Below are positions 9,740 to 18,200 of a stretch of 64,000 bases of DNA, piece by piece. The DNA is from Shewanella electrica. GTDB taxonomy: Bacteria > Pseudomonadota > Gammaproteobacteria > Enterobacterales > Shewanellaceae. Position numbers and translations under genes: made by a program. Within the stretch, counting starts at the first letter, position 1, and each line of letters starts with the position of its first letter. Location of the stretch: NCBI RefSeq assembly GCF_022321485.1, contig NZ_JAKOGG010000006.1:62001-126000 (forward strand), read 5' to 3'. The notes beneath the pieces were generated by a model, which was given only the letters and a program-made list of their open reading frames with translations, searched no databases and was not told the DNA's origin.

Positions 9740-10468
9740 ATGATGAGTGCTAGCTCAAGAGAGCGCTGGAGTACTAAGACAATTACAACGATAACTTTGC
9801 TTGTTTCAGTTGTTCTGATTGCTACGTCGCTCCTTTATACTGATAAATTTGCAGATTGGAAAAATATTCAGATCAGTGTTGCTTGCTCAATATTGGCTAG
9901 TAACATCATAATGTTTTTAACTTCAGAGTATATGCTGAGAAGTCAAAGAAGAAGCGAAATTATTGACCGTTGGGGAGTTGAAGCAATCTACAGAACTAGA
10001 GCAGAGATGAATACAGCTACTAATATTTCTCTGTTGCAGTGTAATGAAACCATAGAAATTGTGGCGTTTGGACTTAAATCTTTCAGGGAGGCAAAGTCTG
10101 AAGAGATAGAAACTCTTTTACAAAAAGGGGTAAGCATTAAAATTTTGACTATAAATCCAGATTCAAAAATACTGGATTTTGTCGACCAACGAGAAGATTT
10201 ATTGACAGGGTCAACTAAAAAATCGTTAGAAGATTTGGCTTCCTGGGTTGCAGCATTGAAAGCAAAATCAAAAAAATTTAATATTGAAATTCGTTTCTAC
10301 GACGCGTTACCATTGGATTTTTACTTCAAAGTAGATGAGAGAGTTTACGTAGGACCATACTTAAAAGGTTTATCCAGTCAGCAAACTATATCTTATGAAT
10401 TTTCCAGAGGAGAAGGTTATTCCTATTGGAGTAAGTATTTTTCTAAACTTTGGGAAGAAAGTAAGTGA
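9740..10468 (+). CDS. two-TM membrane protein with PLD-like cytoplasmic domain, unknown function
   Basis: A 242-residue protein I do not recognise by name. Residues ~12-33 and ~42-66 are hydrophobic and read as two membrane helices. The remaining ~175 residues are soluble and carry IEIVAFGLKSF, VSIKILTINPDS and RFYDALPLDFYFKVDERVYVGPY in order. This strand pattern resembles phospholipase D-like folds, but there is no HKD catalytic motif. The ATG at 9740 was chosen for the GAGG at about 9728 and because the upstream frame is poor. It overlaps the next gene by four bases. Both genes are markedly richer in A and T than their neighbours, with many AAA, ATT and TTT codons, suggesting horizontal transfer. 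A role as sensor or effector for the partner enzyme is inference. Confidence 0.8.
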   Translation: MMSASSRERWSTKTITTITLLVSVVLIATSLLYTDKFADWKNIQISVACSILASNIIMFLTSEYMLRSQRRSEIIDRWGVEAIYRTRAEMNTATNISLLQCNETIEIVAFGLKSFREAKSEEIETLLQKGVSIKILTINPDSKILDFVDQREDLLTGSTKKSLEDLASWVAALKAKSKKFNIEIRFYDALPLDFYFKVDERVYVGPYLKGLSSQQTISYEFSRGEGYSYWSKYFSKLWEESK

Positions 10469-11358
10469 TACGTAAACCAGATTATGAAAGAGGTCGTGTT
10501 TTCATTAGTCCAATATTAGGTTGCAATGCTCAATGCCACTTCTGTTATATATATGATAAAGGCTATACAACGAAAGCGGTAAAAAATGGTTTCGATATAG
10601 ATCAAGTTCTCCTCTACCTAGACTCTCATGCAGCCTTTCAGCACGGTAAAGATGGTTCAATCATCTCAATTGGTGCATGGGGAGATCCTTTTCCTCGGTA
10701 TAGTAAAAACTTGTGTTACCACTCGATGAATTGGTTAAAAAAACTTGCAGAGCTTAGAAACCCAATTCAAATCATGAGCCGATATGAATTGCATCAAGAT
10801 ATACTGGAAGAAATTGTTAATGTGAATCGATATCATGGACATTTAATGTACTCCACATCGATTAGTTCAATTGAAAATTTTAGGCTAATCGAACCATATT
10901 CTGACATGCCAGTTAAAAGGTTAAATAGTGTTAGACTTCTCAATGATGCTGGTATTGCGACAAATGTAATGGTTAAGCCATTTATTCAAGGCATTACAGA
11001 TTTAGAAGTGAACCAAATCGCTTTAGCATTGCTCGATAGTGGAATTAGGCATTGTGTTGTGGGAGATTTGCTCCTAGACAGTACAATTAAAAATAAGCTT
11101 TCCATCAATAATATAATAACTGCTAGTGGTAGTGATAACTTATGCAAACAAGTGTTGGATTGTACTTCCGGGGAAACTTATGAACTTAATACATCCATTG
11201 AAATGAACGATTTTTGCGATGCACTATCATATCGTGGTCTTAATGTTTTCAAAAAGTCTAGTTGTGTAAACTCTTTTATACTAGGTAAGCCAAATCCAGC
11301 AAATTATAAAGATTCAGACCCTAATGGTTATTGTATAAAGTGTGGCGTTTGTGAATAA
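10465..11358 (+). CDS. SplB-like radical SAM protein
   Basis: Radical SAM enzyme of 297 residues. The cluster motif is C20-x3-C24-x2-C27 (CNAQCHFCY). The following order is typical of the SplB-like group (COG1533): ISIGAWGDPFPRYSK, then QIMSRYELHQDIL, YSTSIS, IEPYSDMPVKRLNSV and LLNDAGIATNVMVKPFIQG. The last eight residues carry a second C-x2-C-x2-C triad (C290, C293, C296) that could bind an auxiliary cluster or metal. The GTG start overlaps the upstream stop as GTGA, so translation is probably coupled. The substrate is unknown. Spore photoproduct lyase itself is not expected in this organism, and the C-terminal triad marks this as a different subfamily. AT-rich composition matches the upstream gene. 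Confidence 0.85.
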   Translation: MIRKPDYERGRVFISPILGCNAQCHFCYIYDKGYTTKAVKNGFDIDQVLLYLDSHAAFQHGKDGSIISIGAWGDPFPRYSKNLCYHSMNWLKKLAELRNPIQIMSRYELHQDILEEIVNVNRYHGHLMYSTSISSIENFRLIEPYSDMPVKRLNSVRLLNDAGIATNVMVKPFIQGITDLEVNQIALALLDSGIRHCVVGDLLLDSTIKNKLSINNIITASGSDNLCKQVLDCTSGETYELNTSIEMNDFCDALSYRGLNVFKKSSCVNSFILGKPNPANYKDSDPNGYCIKCGVCE

Positions 11359-11459
11359 AAAGGATGCAACTAATAATGGTGTTAAAATCGTTTTTTTATA
11401 AATATATGGAATGGTTCCCATAAAAATTTTCTGCTGTAAACCGTGTGTGAACCCTAAAC

Positions 11460-11830
11460 ATTCAGGCAACTCCGATTTCCCCTTCGGCGTGGCGTAGGTG
11501 CGTTGGGCAGACATTGAGTAATCGAGGTATGGATACCGAGAAGCGATGGTGAGTCAGGGACGACGAATCAGAGCGATTTGCGAAAATGGCAAACCAGAAG
11601 CGCCGTAGCGTTTCACGCCGTGGGGCGTCGTCGGGTTTCCAAAGGGCGAGGGACGAGCATCGTCCTTTGGCTCTGGTGTGGAACGAGTAGTTCCACGACT
11701 TTCGCAACGGCAGGTTGCAATCACGCAGTGATAATCTTTCCCACGCGTTAGCGTGAAATGGCGCCAGCCATTCAGCCATGCAACCGCAGGTTGCTAATCC
11801 CCGAGTATTACTGCTCGCCCCACATTTCCA
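11460..11830. repeat. mosaic of short hairpins, right flank of accessory cassette (dispersed-repeat type)
   Basis: No gene is supported between 11359 and 11938. From about 11460 the sequence switches from AT-rich to a chain of small hairpins with 3-5 base loops: GGACGA-gca-TCGTCC (11651-11665), GTGGAAC-gagta-GTTCCAC (11678-11696), GCAAC-ggcag-GTTGC (11704-11718), CACGC-gtta-GCGTG (11742-11755), ATGGC-gcca-GCCAT (11758-11771) and GCAAC-cgcag-GTTGC (11780-11794). A 105-codon minus-strand frame through it (11462-11779) resembles, from memory, spurious 'hypothetical proteins' repeatedly annotated in Shewanella-like genomes, consistent with a dispersed element. Confidence 0.6.
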
Positions 11831-11938
11831 TTCTGTTACAAATTAGTTACCCATCCTTGCCATATATCCGGCCTGTCGATGTTAAAAATGTTATAACATA
11901 ACGCCCTTAGTTAAGCCCCCGATTGATAAGGACACATA

Positions 11939-14413
11939 ATGAGAACGCGCCCAACGCGTCTGCTATGGTTAGCGCCGGTACTAGGTTTACTCGTACACGT
12001 GCCAGCGACTTATGCAGCAATTCAACAAACTAAAGGCGACTTCGAAGATAAGTTTCGACAACTAGACGAAGTGCTGCCAACCCCGAACGTTTACCGCAAC
12101 GCCGCAGGCGAGGCGGGTCATCAATACTGGCAACAACAAGTCGACTACGTGATTAACGCCAAACTCGACGAGAACAAAAAGCGTATTGATGCGTCTGAAA
12201 AAATCACTTACCACAACAACTCGCCAGACACGCTGAAATATTTGTGGATCCAACTGGATCAAAATAAATTCCGCCCTGATTCCATGTCAGCGTTGACGGA
12301 AACCTTTGGTGGCAATAGCGGCCGTGGCCCAGCATCGCAATCCGCCAGTGATGATAAACCAGCAAAACTGAGCTTGGGTGCACTGCGTCGCCAGCATTTT
12401 GTGGCGGATCACGAGCTGGGTTTCCAAATCAATTCGGTTAAGAGTGACGGCGACGATCTGCACTATGTGATTGTGGGCACGCTGATGCGTATCGATTTGG
12501 CCGAACCGCTCAAGTCCGGCAAGTCTGTTAAATTCTCCATCGATTACGGCTACAACATTGTCGAAGAAGATGCGGTATCTGCGCGTTCTGGCTACGAGCA
12601 TTTCCCTGATGATAAGCGCGAAGGCGGCAATGATATCTTCCTGTTGGCGCAGTGGTTCCCACGTTTAGCGGCGTACACCGACTATGAAGCATGGACCAAT
12701 AAAGAGTTTTTAGGCCGCGGTGAGTTTACCTTGGAGTTTGGTAACTACGACGTGTCGATGACCGTGCCAGCCGATCACATTGTGTCGGCCACCGGTGTGC
12801 TGCAAAACCCGAAAGATGTGCTGACCAGCACGCAACGCGATCGTCTTGAGCAAGCTAAAACCGCTAAGCGTCCAGTATTTATCGTGACCGAGGAAGAAGC
12901 GCTCGAAAACGAAAAAGCGGGTACTGATAAAACTAAAACGTGGCGCTTTAAAGCCGACAACGTGCGTGATTTTGCGTGGGCCTCCTCACGTAAATTTATG
13001 TGGGATGCCAAAGGCGTTGAGCAGGGCGGCCCGCAAAAACATGTAATGGCGATGTCGTTCTACCCGAAAGAGGGCGGCGATTTGTGGAAGAAATATTCCA
13101 CTGAAGCCGTGGTACATACGCTGGATGTGTATAACCGTTTCACCTTTAACTATCCGTACCCAACCGCGCAGTCAGTTAACGGCCCGGTAGGTGGTATGGA
13201 ATATCCGATGATTTCGTTCAACGGCCCACGTACCGAGCTGCAAGATGATGGTTCGCGTACTTACTCGTTATCAGAAAAACGTTTTCTGATCGGGGTGGTG
13301 ATCCACGAAGTCGGCCATAACTATTTCCCGATGGTGGTTAACTCGGATGAACGCCAATGGACGTGGATGGACGAGGGCTTAAACAGCTTCTTGGATGGCG
13401 TTGCTGGCCGCGAGTGGGACCCAAAAATCCCTTGGGGTGTGGAGCCGCGTGATGTTGTGGGTTACATGAAAGGCTCGTCACAAGTGCCGGTAATGACCCA
13501 GTCCGACTCCGTACTGCACCTCGGCCCGAACGCTTACACCAAACCAGCGGTTGCGCTGAACATTTTGCGCGAAACCATTCTTGGCCGTGAACTGTTTGAT
13601 TTTGCCTTTAAAGAATACGCCCAGCGTTGGATGTTCAAACGGCCAACGCCGTCAGACTTTTTCCGCACCATGGAAGAAGCCTCTGGTGTGGATCTGGACT
13701 GGTTCTGGCGTGGCTGGTTTTACACCACCGATCACGTGGATATCTCTATCGACCGCGTCTACAAATTGCGACTGGACACCGAAAATCCAGACATCGATTT
13801 GCAGCGCCAACGTGAAGCGGAACTCGACAAGCCGCTGTCGTTGACCGACGAGCGTAACCGTAACGAAGGCCGCAAGCTGTGGGTGGATCGTTTTGAAGAT
13901 ATTAAAGACTTCTACGACACAAACGACCAATTCACTGTGACCAACAAAGACCGCAATAAGTACCGTGAATTCCTGAAAGATTTGGAACCATGGGAGCGCC
14001 AAACTCTGGAGCGCGCAGTCAGAGAAGATAAAAATTACTATGTGATGGATTTTAGTAATTTGGGCGGTTTGGTGATGCCAATTCTGTTAGAACTGGATTT
14101 TGCCGATGGCACCAAAGAGTCGGTGCGCATTCCAGCAGAAATCTGGCGTCGCAGCCCGAAAGCGGTATCTAAGCTGATTGTGACCGACAAGGATAAAGAA
14201 CTGGTGAGTGTGACTGTCGATCCGCGTTGGGAAACCGCTGATGTGGACGTAGAAAACAACTACTACCCACGCCGCATTATTCCGTCACGTATTGAAGCGT
14301 ATAAAGATAAGAAGGGCGACGGTCGCGTGAATATGGATCTGATGCAAGACAGTAAAGCCGAGCTGAAGACCGAAGACGATGACAAGAACAAGGACGCCAA
14401 GCATGACGAATAA
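11939..14413 (+). CDS. exported M1-type (gluzincin) metallopeptidase
   Basis: An 824-residue secreted or periplasmic zinc peptidase. A signal peptide (basic start, hydrophobic LLWLAPVLGLLVHV, cut near TYA-A) occupies residues 1-26. An N-terminal beta domain is followed by the catalytic domain with HEVGH at 456-460 and the third ligand Glu at 479 in WMDEGLN. That HExxH-x18-E spacing is diagnostic of M1-like gluzincins. The exopeptidase GxMEN box appears here as GGMEYPMI upstream. The C-terminus ends in a Lys/Asp/Glu-rich tail of about 20 residues. The last 11 bases overlap the next gene, implying a two-gene operon. The substrate cannot be told from sequence. Confidence 0.9.
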   Translation: MRTRPTRLLWLAPVLGLLVHVPATYAAIQQTKGDFEDKFRQLDEVLPTPNVYRNAAGEAGHQYWQQQVDYVINAKLDENKKRIDASEKITYHNNSPDTLKYLWIQLDQNKFRPDSMSALTETFGGNSGRGPASQSASDDKPAKLSLGALRRQHFVADHELGFQINSVKSDGDDLHYVIVGTLMRIDLAEPLKSGKSVKFSIDYGYNIVEEDAVSARSGYEHFPDDKREGGNDIFLLAQWFPRLAAYTDYEAWTNKEFLGRGEFTLEFGNYDVSMTVPADHIVSATGVLQNPKDVLTSTQRDRLEQAKTAKRPVFIVTEEEALENEKAGTDKTKTWRFKADNVRDFAWASSRKFMWDAKGVEQGGPQKHVMAMSFYPKEGGDLWKKYSTEAVVHTLDVYNRFTFNYPYPTAQSVNGPVGGMEYPMISFNGPRTELQDDGSRTYSLSEKRFLIGVVIHEVGHNYFPMVVNSDERQWTWMDEGLNSFLDGVAGREWDPKIPWGVEPRDVVGYMKGSSQVPVMTQSDSVLHLGPNAYTKPAVALNILRETILGRELFDFAFKEYAQRWMFKRPTPSDFFRTMEEASGVDLDWFWRGWFYTTDHVDISIDRVYKLRLDTENPDIDLQRQREAELDKPLSLTDERNRNEGRKLWVDRFEDIKDFYDTNDQFTVTNKDRNKYREFLKDLEPWERQTLERAVREDKNYYVMDFSNLGGLVMPILLELDFADGTKESVRIPAEIWRRSPKAVSKLIVTDKDKELVSVTVDPRWETADVDVENNYYPRRIIPSRIEAYKDKKGDGRVNMDLMQDSKAELKTEDDDKNKDAKHDE

Positions 14414-14936
14414 GCCGCCGCGCTATATTCGCCTGAGCGTACAGCTTGGTTCGGCATTGTTGCTGATGTTGATGGCGCAGCTCGCTGCTGCGCATCAAAT
14501 CAAAGCCGCCATCACCACGGTGTTGTTCAATACCCACACGCAGAACATTGAGGTGATGCACCGTTTTAACCTGCACGATGCCGAGCATGCGGTAAAAGCG
14601 CTGTTCGATAAAAAGGCTGACATTCTCGGTGACGACAAGACGCAACAGCAATTTGCTGATTATGTTGCGGCGCGTTTTGAGCTGCTGGATGCCAACGGTG
14701 CGCCGTTGCAGTTAAAGTCGGTGGGTTATGAAATTGAAGGCAAGTTTTTCTGGGTCTATCAGGAAACCGCCGAGCCACCAAATCTGCAAGGCTTAACCAT
14801 TCGCCATAATGCGCTGCGCGATCTGTGGCCAGCGCAGATCAACACCTTAAATGTTGAAGGCCATGGTGACATTAAAACGCTAACATTCCGCGATAACGTG
14901 GAGCTGTTAAGCGTGGAGTTTGATGCACAGCATTAG
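14403..14936 (+). CDS. small exported protein, DUF6702-like
   Basis: A 177-residue protein with an N-terminal signal peptide (hydrophobic LGSALLLMLMAQLAAA, cut before HQ). The mature part starts HQIKAAITTVLFN, followed by IEVMHRFNLHDAEHAV, a pattern I associate with the DUF6702 family of predicted periplasmic proteins. The start at 14403 was preferred over the ATG-like codon at 14379, because the signal peptide begins soon after it and it overlaps the peptidase stop by 11 bases. Coupled to the upstream metallopeptidase, it may be an accessory or substrate-handling partner. No enzymatic motif is visible. A strong terminator follows. Confidence 0.75.
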   Translation: MTNKPPRYIRLSVQLGSALLLMLMAQLAAAHQIKAAITTVLFNTHTQNIEVMHRFNLHDAEHAVKALFDKKADILGDDKTQQQFADYVAARFELLDANGAPLQLKSVGYEIEGKFFWVYQETAEPPNLQGLTIRHNALRDLWPAQINTLNVEGHGDIKTLTFRDNVELLSVEFDAQH

Positions 14937-14959
14937 CATGCATTGCACCTTCGGCCATA

Positions 14960-14989
14960 AAAAAGCAGCTGTAGTGACAGCTGCTTTTT
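14960..14989. terminator. bidirectional intrinsic terminator
   Basis: A perfect 13-bp inverted repeat (14960-14972 with 14977-14989, loop AGTG) has A5 on one side and T5 on the other. It sits between the convergent genes ending at 14936 and 15005 and can serve both. Confidence 0.92.
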
Positions 14990-15004
14990 GTCGTTTTATC
15001 CGCG

Positions 15005-15934
15005 CTATTTTTTAATGAACTCGCTGATACTGCTGACGACCTTGTCGGCTAACGGAAGTTCGGGGTTGTTATAGGTTTGAATGTTGGCTTGTCTATCTTG
15101 CGGGGCAAGTTTGAGTATGTGGTTCATGCCATCAATGACCACTTTTTGCGCCTGCGGGTTGGCATCGGCTAGCAGTGTTGCCTGCAGTGTATCAACTTGA
15201 ATATCGTGTGAGCCTTGCAGCACCAGTAGCGGGAGTTGTAGCTTGGCAATCTCTTTGGCGGGGTCGTATTGGAACCAAGATATCAAGTAAGGTTGCACGC
15301 TCGGCCGAAACAGCGCATTAAGCATAGTTGGTACCTCGGCCACTGTTTGCCCTTGCTCTAGCTTGGCGAGAATCGGGCTGGCTTGTTCTTTTACCACTTC
15401 TGGCTGCGCCTCGAGTTGGACGCGGATAATTTTGGCGGCGGAAACACCGACACCGGCAATAGACACCAGCTTGCTGACAGGCGTTTGTTGCGCTGTGAGT
15501 ATGCCAACCAGCGAGCCTTCGCTGTGACCAATAATCACCAATTTTTTGAAGTGTTGTTCTCGCCGCAAATAATCGAGCCACAGTACCGCATCATCCACAT
15601 AGGTGCTAAAGCGCAAATCGGTTTCTGATGGCCCAGCATCTAAACTGGCGGCCACGCCGCGCTTGTCGTATCTCAGTGACGAAATCCCTTGGGTTGCCAA
15701 ACCTTCAGCCAGCAGTTGCAAACTGTTGTTCTGCATTAAGGCATTATTGCCGTTACGGTCGGTGGGGCCAGAGCCTGCAATAATCAACGCCACTGTGCCT
15801 TGGTCGTTATCTGCTTTGATCAAGCTGCCAGTTAACGCGCCGGTGGTGGTGGCTAAGGTGACTTCGGTTTCGCTGGGGCTGGCAAGCGCACTGCTGCTGG
15901 CGATAAGTAAAGCGGTAGCTATCAACGTTTTCAT
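15005..15934 (-). CDS. exported alpha/beta hydrolase
   Basis: A 309-residue alpha/beta-hydrolase with a signal peptide (hydrophobic LIATALLIASSSALA, cut before SPSE), so it probably acts in the periplasm. The oxyanion-side motif GSGPTDRNGNN, the nucleophile elbow GHSEG (S138), the acid in GSHDIQ and the His in GMNHILKL form a complete catalytic set. The motif order resembles serine aminopeptidase/esterase-type members of the fold. The substrate is not predictable. It is transcribed alone, convergent with the metallopeptidase pair and ending at the shared terminator. Confidence 0.85.
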   Translation of the reverse strand: MKTLIATALLIASSSALASPSETEVTLATTTGALTGSLIKADNDQGTVALIIAGSGPTDRNGNNALMQNNSLQLLAEGLATQGISSLRYDKRGVAASLDAGPSETDLRFSTYVDDAVLWLDYLRREQHFKKLVIIGHSEGSLVGILTAQQTPVSKLVSIAGVGVSAAKIIRVQLEAQPEVVKEQASPILAKLEQGQTVAEVPTMLNALFRPSVQPYLISWFQYDPAKEIAKLQLPLLVLQGSHDIQVDTLQATLLADANPQAQKVVIDGMNHILKLAPQDRQANIQTYNNPELPLADKVVSSISEFIKK

Positions 15935-16232
15935 AATATTCCCTTACATGAACGAAGTGATGTGAGCGAAGCAACTTTGCCAGTATGTGGAACGCAAGCC
16001 ATGGCGTCTAGCGGTTAAATGGTAAACAATATCAACATATTCAACTGCGCCGCCGCACAAGTGTGGTATCAATCCTTGCTAATCAGTAGTAGTTAGGTAG
16101 CCTAAGAAATTGTAACCTGTTGCCGCGCTGACAATCGCTCAGTTGTTGGCAGCTATTACTCCTATAATTGCTATTACAGCTATGCCAATAAAATCTAACA
16201 GCGCCATACAGCGCCAACAACGAGCGGACGTT
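15935..16232. other. intergenic region between divergent genes
   Basis: About 300 bases between the minus-strand hydrolase and a plus-strand hypothetical gene. It presumably holds the promoters of both. I see no repeat, RNA gene or clear operator. A frame open from 16143 would extend the next gene upstream but lacks a ribosome binding site. Confidence 0.4.
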
Positions 16233-16574
16233 ATGACGGATCAAAACAGTGCTGATAATAAGTTTCGTATCACTGTAACCTATCGAGTGGAGCCGGGCTG
16301 TTTGGGGCCAACAGGTGTGGAATATATCGAAGAGTTTTGTCGCTATGCCCAGACCGAGTTTGAAAAACTCGCTTATGCGTCAATGGATTGGGCGATTATC
16401 CCGCGTTATGACAAAAAGCTGCCAGAGATCCAATATCAGCTCGGTGGCAAGAATCTTTCAACCGACAAGGCCACCATCTATTTTGCTAAGCAAGGTTTGG
16501 CGATTGCACGTTTTGAAGAGTTGTTAGAGTTAAAAATTGCTGACTTGATTGAAAAGCACTTAGGGCGGCATTAA
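16233..16574 (+). CDS. conserved hypothetical cytoplasmic protein
   Basis: A 113-residue soluble protein with no signal peptide and no membrane segment. The stretch FRITVTYRVEPGCLGPTG is followed by an amphipathic helix (YIEEFCRYAQTEFEKLA), and the protein ends in a second charged helix. I do not recognise the family. The ATG at 16233 was chosen because GAGCGGA lies just upstream; the in-frame start at 16143 would add 30 low-complexity residues. The next small membrane-protein gene follows after 43 bases, possibly in the same transcript. Confidence 0.7.
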   Translation: MTDQNSADNKFRITVTYRVEPGCLGPTGVEYIEEFCRYAQTEFEKLAYASMDWAIIPRYDKKLPEIQYQLGGKNLSTDKATIYFAKQGLAIARFEELLELKIADLIEKHLGRH

Positions 16575-16617
16575 AGCTGATGGGTGTGACTGTTTTATTG
16601 AAGTAGGGAAGTAATAA

Positions 16618-16824
16618 ATGGATGTAGCGAATGCGGTAAAACAAGCGGTGAAAGGCAGTTGCGGCGGTGTGATTGGCTATTGGCTTTACGGGTTCTTGAA
16701 CGGCTTTGAAGATGTCAATTGGTACTATTCTCTGGCGCTGGCCGCCGGCATTTTTGTGCTGTTGTGCGGATATTATTTGGTTAGAGCGCAAGGTGCTAGC
16801 AAGATACGTGTCGCGAAAGAATAG
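16618..16824 (+). CDS. small two-helix membrane protein
   Basis: A 68-residue protein with two hydrophobic stretches (about residues 13-28, Gly-rich, and 37-58) and a basic C-terminus. The ribosome binding site AGGGAAG lies about 8 bases before the ATG. The function is unknown. It is followed immediately by a strong bidirectional terminator, which supports its being a real, expressed gene. Confidence 0.7.
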   Translation: MDVANAVKQAVKGSCGGVIGYWLYGFLNGFEDVNWYYSLALAAGIFVLLCGYYLVRAQGASKIRVAKE

Positions 16825-16845
16825 AATTAACTCTCTGTAAAACAT

Positions 16846-16873
16846 AAAAAAGAAGGCCGCGGCCTTCTTTTTT
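16846..16873. terminator. bidirectional intrinsic terminator
   Basis: A perfect palindrome (A6-GAAGGCC, GC, GGCCTTC-T6) sits between the small membrane-protein gene and the convergent hemB, with U tracts available in both directions. Confidence 0.93.
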
Positions 16874-16895
16874 AATGAGCGAAATACATCAGTGC

Positions 16896-17903
16896 TTAGG
16901 CTTGTTTATCTTCGGCTAACCATTGGGCGAACTGCTTGGTGTAGTAGCTGACAATCACGCTGGCACCGGCACGTTTGAAGGCGATAAAGCTTTCAGTCAC
17001 GATAGCGCGTTCATCAACGGCACCCGCCATAGCGGCAAATTTCACTGAGGCATATTCACCACCTACGTGGTAAGCGGCCAGCGGCAGATCGGTACGGTCA
17101 CGCAGGCGAGCCAGTACGTCCAAATATGGCAGGCCGGGTTTCACCATCAGAATATCGGCACCTTCTTGCTCATCCAGCAGGGCATCAGCCAAGGCTTGGC
17201 GGCCGTCAGCGCAATCCAGTTGGTAACCTTTACGATCACCTTTCAGCTCGCTAGCAACGGCTTCGCGGAATGGGCCGTAGTAGGCTGAGGCGAATTTGGC
17301 TGAGTGCGCCAGAATCGATACGTTTTCATAACCTGCGGCGTCCAAACCATCACGCATGGCGCGGATTTGACCGTCCATCATAGCTGATGGCGCCAGCATA
17401 TCGGCACCGGCTTTGGCGGCACATACCGCTTGTTTTACCAAGTTTTCTACGGTGACGTCGTTACATACGTGGCTGTGGGCGTCGATAATGCCGCAGTGGC
17501 CGTGGTCGGTGTATTCGCAGAAACAGATATCTGGAATAACTACCATTTCTGGTGCGGTGGCTTTGATGGTTTTGATCATACGTGCCAGCAAGCCGTCGTC
17601 ATTCCAAGTATCGCTACCTTGCGCATCTTTATGATGTGAGATACCAAACGGCATGATGTAGCGCACGCCCAGTTGTTGCAGCTCTTTGATTTCCGCTTCT
17701 AGCATGCTTTCTGGGAAACGACTGATACCCGGCAGCGTTTTGATTTCGACCGGCTCAGTGATGCCTTCTTCGATGAAAATACAGTGGATTAAGTCGTCCA
17801 AGCTGATGTGGTTTTCACGCACCATGGCTCGTAGAGGCTCAGAGCGACGCAAACGGCGCATACGGCGTAATGGAGCGACAAATTTGGTTTGGCTATCTGA
17901 CAT
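16896..17903 (-). CDS. hemB: porphobilinogen synthase (delta-aminolevulinate dehydratase) HemB
   Basis: Condenses two 5-aminolevulinate molecules to porphobilinogen, the second common step of tetrapyrrole synthesis, in the cytoplasm. The 335-residue length fits. The zinc-binding cysteine loop CFCEYTDHGHCG is intact, so this is a zinc-type enzyme. Both Schiff-base lysine regions are visible (SAKFASAYYGPFREA and MVKPGLPYLD). It is transcribed alone from the intergenic region before tsaB and ends at a shared terminator. Nothing unusual is seen. Confidence 0.97.
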   Translation of the reverse strand: MSDSQTKFVAPLRRMRRLRRSEPLRAMVRENHISLDDLIHCIFIEEGITEPVEIKTLPGISRFPESMLEAEIKELQQLGVRYIMPFGISHHKDAQGSDTWNDDGLLARMIKTIKATAPEMVVIPDICFCEYTDHGHCGIIDAHSHVCNDVTVENLVKQAVCAAKAGADMLAPSAMMDGQIRAMRDGLDAAGYENVSILAHSAKFASAYYGPFREAVASELKGDRKGYQLDCADGRQALADALLDEQEGADILMVKPGLPYLDVLARLRDRTDLPLAAYHVGGEYASVKFAAMAGAVDERAIVTESFIAFKRAGASVIVSYYTKQFAQWLAEDKQA

Positions 17904-18200
17904 GAGCTTTCCTTAGTTAAAACTGTTGCGGCTCGCGCAAGCGAAAGGCGTACTTTACTTGAGATTGCACCATTAGAGTGTGCTTCTATAGAAAGTGCTG
18001 ACAATATAGGGGCTTTACTTAAGCAAACTATGAAATCGATCACAAATGTTTTGTTGTGTTCGATTGATGTCAGTCTGTTAGCTGCACAAATCATCAACAG
18101 TAACGCCAATACCGGCCATTGGAATCAATCCGTTTGGTGGTATGATTGCCGCGTTTTTTATTTGCCAATGATGTTGGCACCAAAAAAGGTTTAGTTATTC

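Noticed and set aside
10465-11358. Prokaryotic viperin
   Set aside because: The motif is CNAQCHFCY with SplB-like downstream blocks, not the viperin CxxxCxxC context with its C-terminal nucleotide-site residues.
11462-11779. 105-codon minus-strand frame as a real protein
   Set aside because: It runs through a chain of short hairpins, has an odd Arg/Ser/Pro-rich composition and no ribosome site, and looks like a translated dispersed repeat.
11640-11800. CRISPR array or integron attC sites
   Set aside because: The hairpins differ in sequence and spacing, there are no regular repeats or spacers, no integrase core sites, and no cas or integrase gene is in the window.
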